64,000 nt of DNA from Shewanella sp. SNU WT4 (GTDB taxonomy: Bacteria; Pseudomonadota; Gammaproteobacteria; Enterobacterales; Shewanellaceae), in contig NZ_CP041151.1 of the NCBI RefSeq assembly GCF_006494715.1, positions 2,604,001 to 2,668,000 on the forward strand, in the 5' to 3' direction. How positions within the stretch are numbered: position 1 is the stretch's first letter; every line of letters begins with the position of its first letter. Shown here piece by piece: positions 63,796 to 64,000 of this stretch. The notes below the pieces were generated by a model. That model had not been told where the DNA came from, made no database searches, and saw only the letters and a program-made list of their open reading frames with translations. The translations under genes were made by a program, and so were the position numbers.

Positions 63796-64000
63796 TTTAC
63801 GTCCTACTTTATTATAATGATTTCCTGAGGGCGGCGACATAAAGCACTTGTTAGCTTTCTTTACGTTTGGCATTCATTGCCAACCAACCGCCCGACGTTA
63901 CTTCACAAAAAACATTAAATATCAACTAAAGTCACAATTACAGCCCACATCATAGAGCATTCAAGACAAGATTCAAATTCCACTCATCATCAATCACAAG
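63796..64000. promoter_or_regulatory. Upstream region of icd, right edge
   Basis: About 200 bp to the window edge. It should contain the icd promoter. I see no gene or clear operator. Confidence 0.4.

Overview
The window looks like chromosomal DNA of a marine gammaproteobacterium, most likely Shewanella or a close relative. The basis is the gene content (a long NAD-glutamate dehydrogenase next to pyrD-zapC, a split letA with letB, monomeric isocitrate dehydrogenase beside clpS-clpA-cspD, a TTGAT-N4-ATCAA FNR/EtrA-type box) and moderately AT-rich composition. The species cannot be named from sequence alone. No rRNA, tRNA, CRISPR array, prophage or plasmid functions were seen.

Layout. 0.4-4 kb: a small lipoprotein, then a PAS-GGDEF-EAL cyclic-di-GMP gene cut in two by a complete IS4-family element with 24-bp imperfect terminal inverted repeats and a perfect 10-bp target duplication. 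4.4-5.9 kb: a secreted AA10 lytic polysaccharide monooxygenase with two C-terminal chitin-binding modules behind a perfect FNR/EtrA-type palindrome. 6.4-9 kb: a tiny J-domain protein followed by three tightly packed genes of unknown function, the best candidate here for an undescribed system. 9.2-12.1 kb: an orphan histidine kinase, a HupE-like membrane protein lacking the usual histidines, a YaiI-family protein and ZapC. 12.3-18.2 kb: pyrD and the 1613-residue glutamate dehydrogenase. 18.5-25.4 kb: a four-gene minus-strand cluster (DUF1302, DUF1329, YCF48-like, RND/MMPL permease) that looks like an envelope-spanning export system of unknown substrate.

26-43 kb: a block known from enterobacteria (pepN; prc-proQ-msrC; SOS-controlled yebG; letA/letB; rsmF) interrupted between letB and rsmF by a Calx-beta surface protein, a GH16-like secreted hydrolase and a SpmA/SpmB fusion. 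43.5-52.7 kb: housekeeping genes, pabC-mltG-tmk-holB-pilZ-tatD and apbC-udk-dcd facing metG. 52.8-55 kb: a free-standing protein resembling the inserted domain of malate synthase G, divergent from a short-chain-fatty-acid-type regulator. 55-64 kb: a Nif3-like protein, a glycine-zipper protein, then the N-degron machinery (aat-bpt, clpS-clpA) with infA, cspD and monomeric icd.

Working together: Aat and Bpt add N-terminal leucine that ClpS delivers to ClpAP; LetA/LetB form a trans-envelope lipid path; Prc, ProQ and MsrC keep their known neighbourhood; and the tmk-holB-dcd-udk-pyrD genes supply nucleotides and clamp loading. Many start codons were moved downstream from the longest possible ORF on the basis of ribosome-binding sites and family starts; each change is noted.
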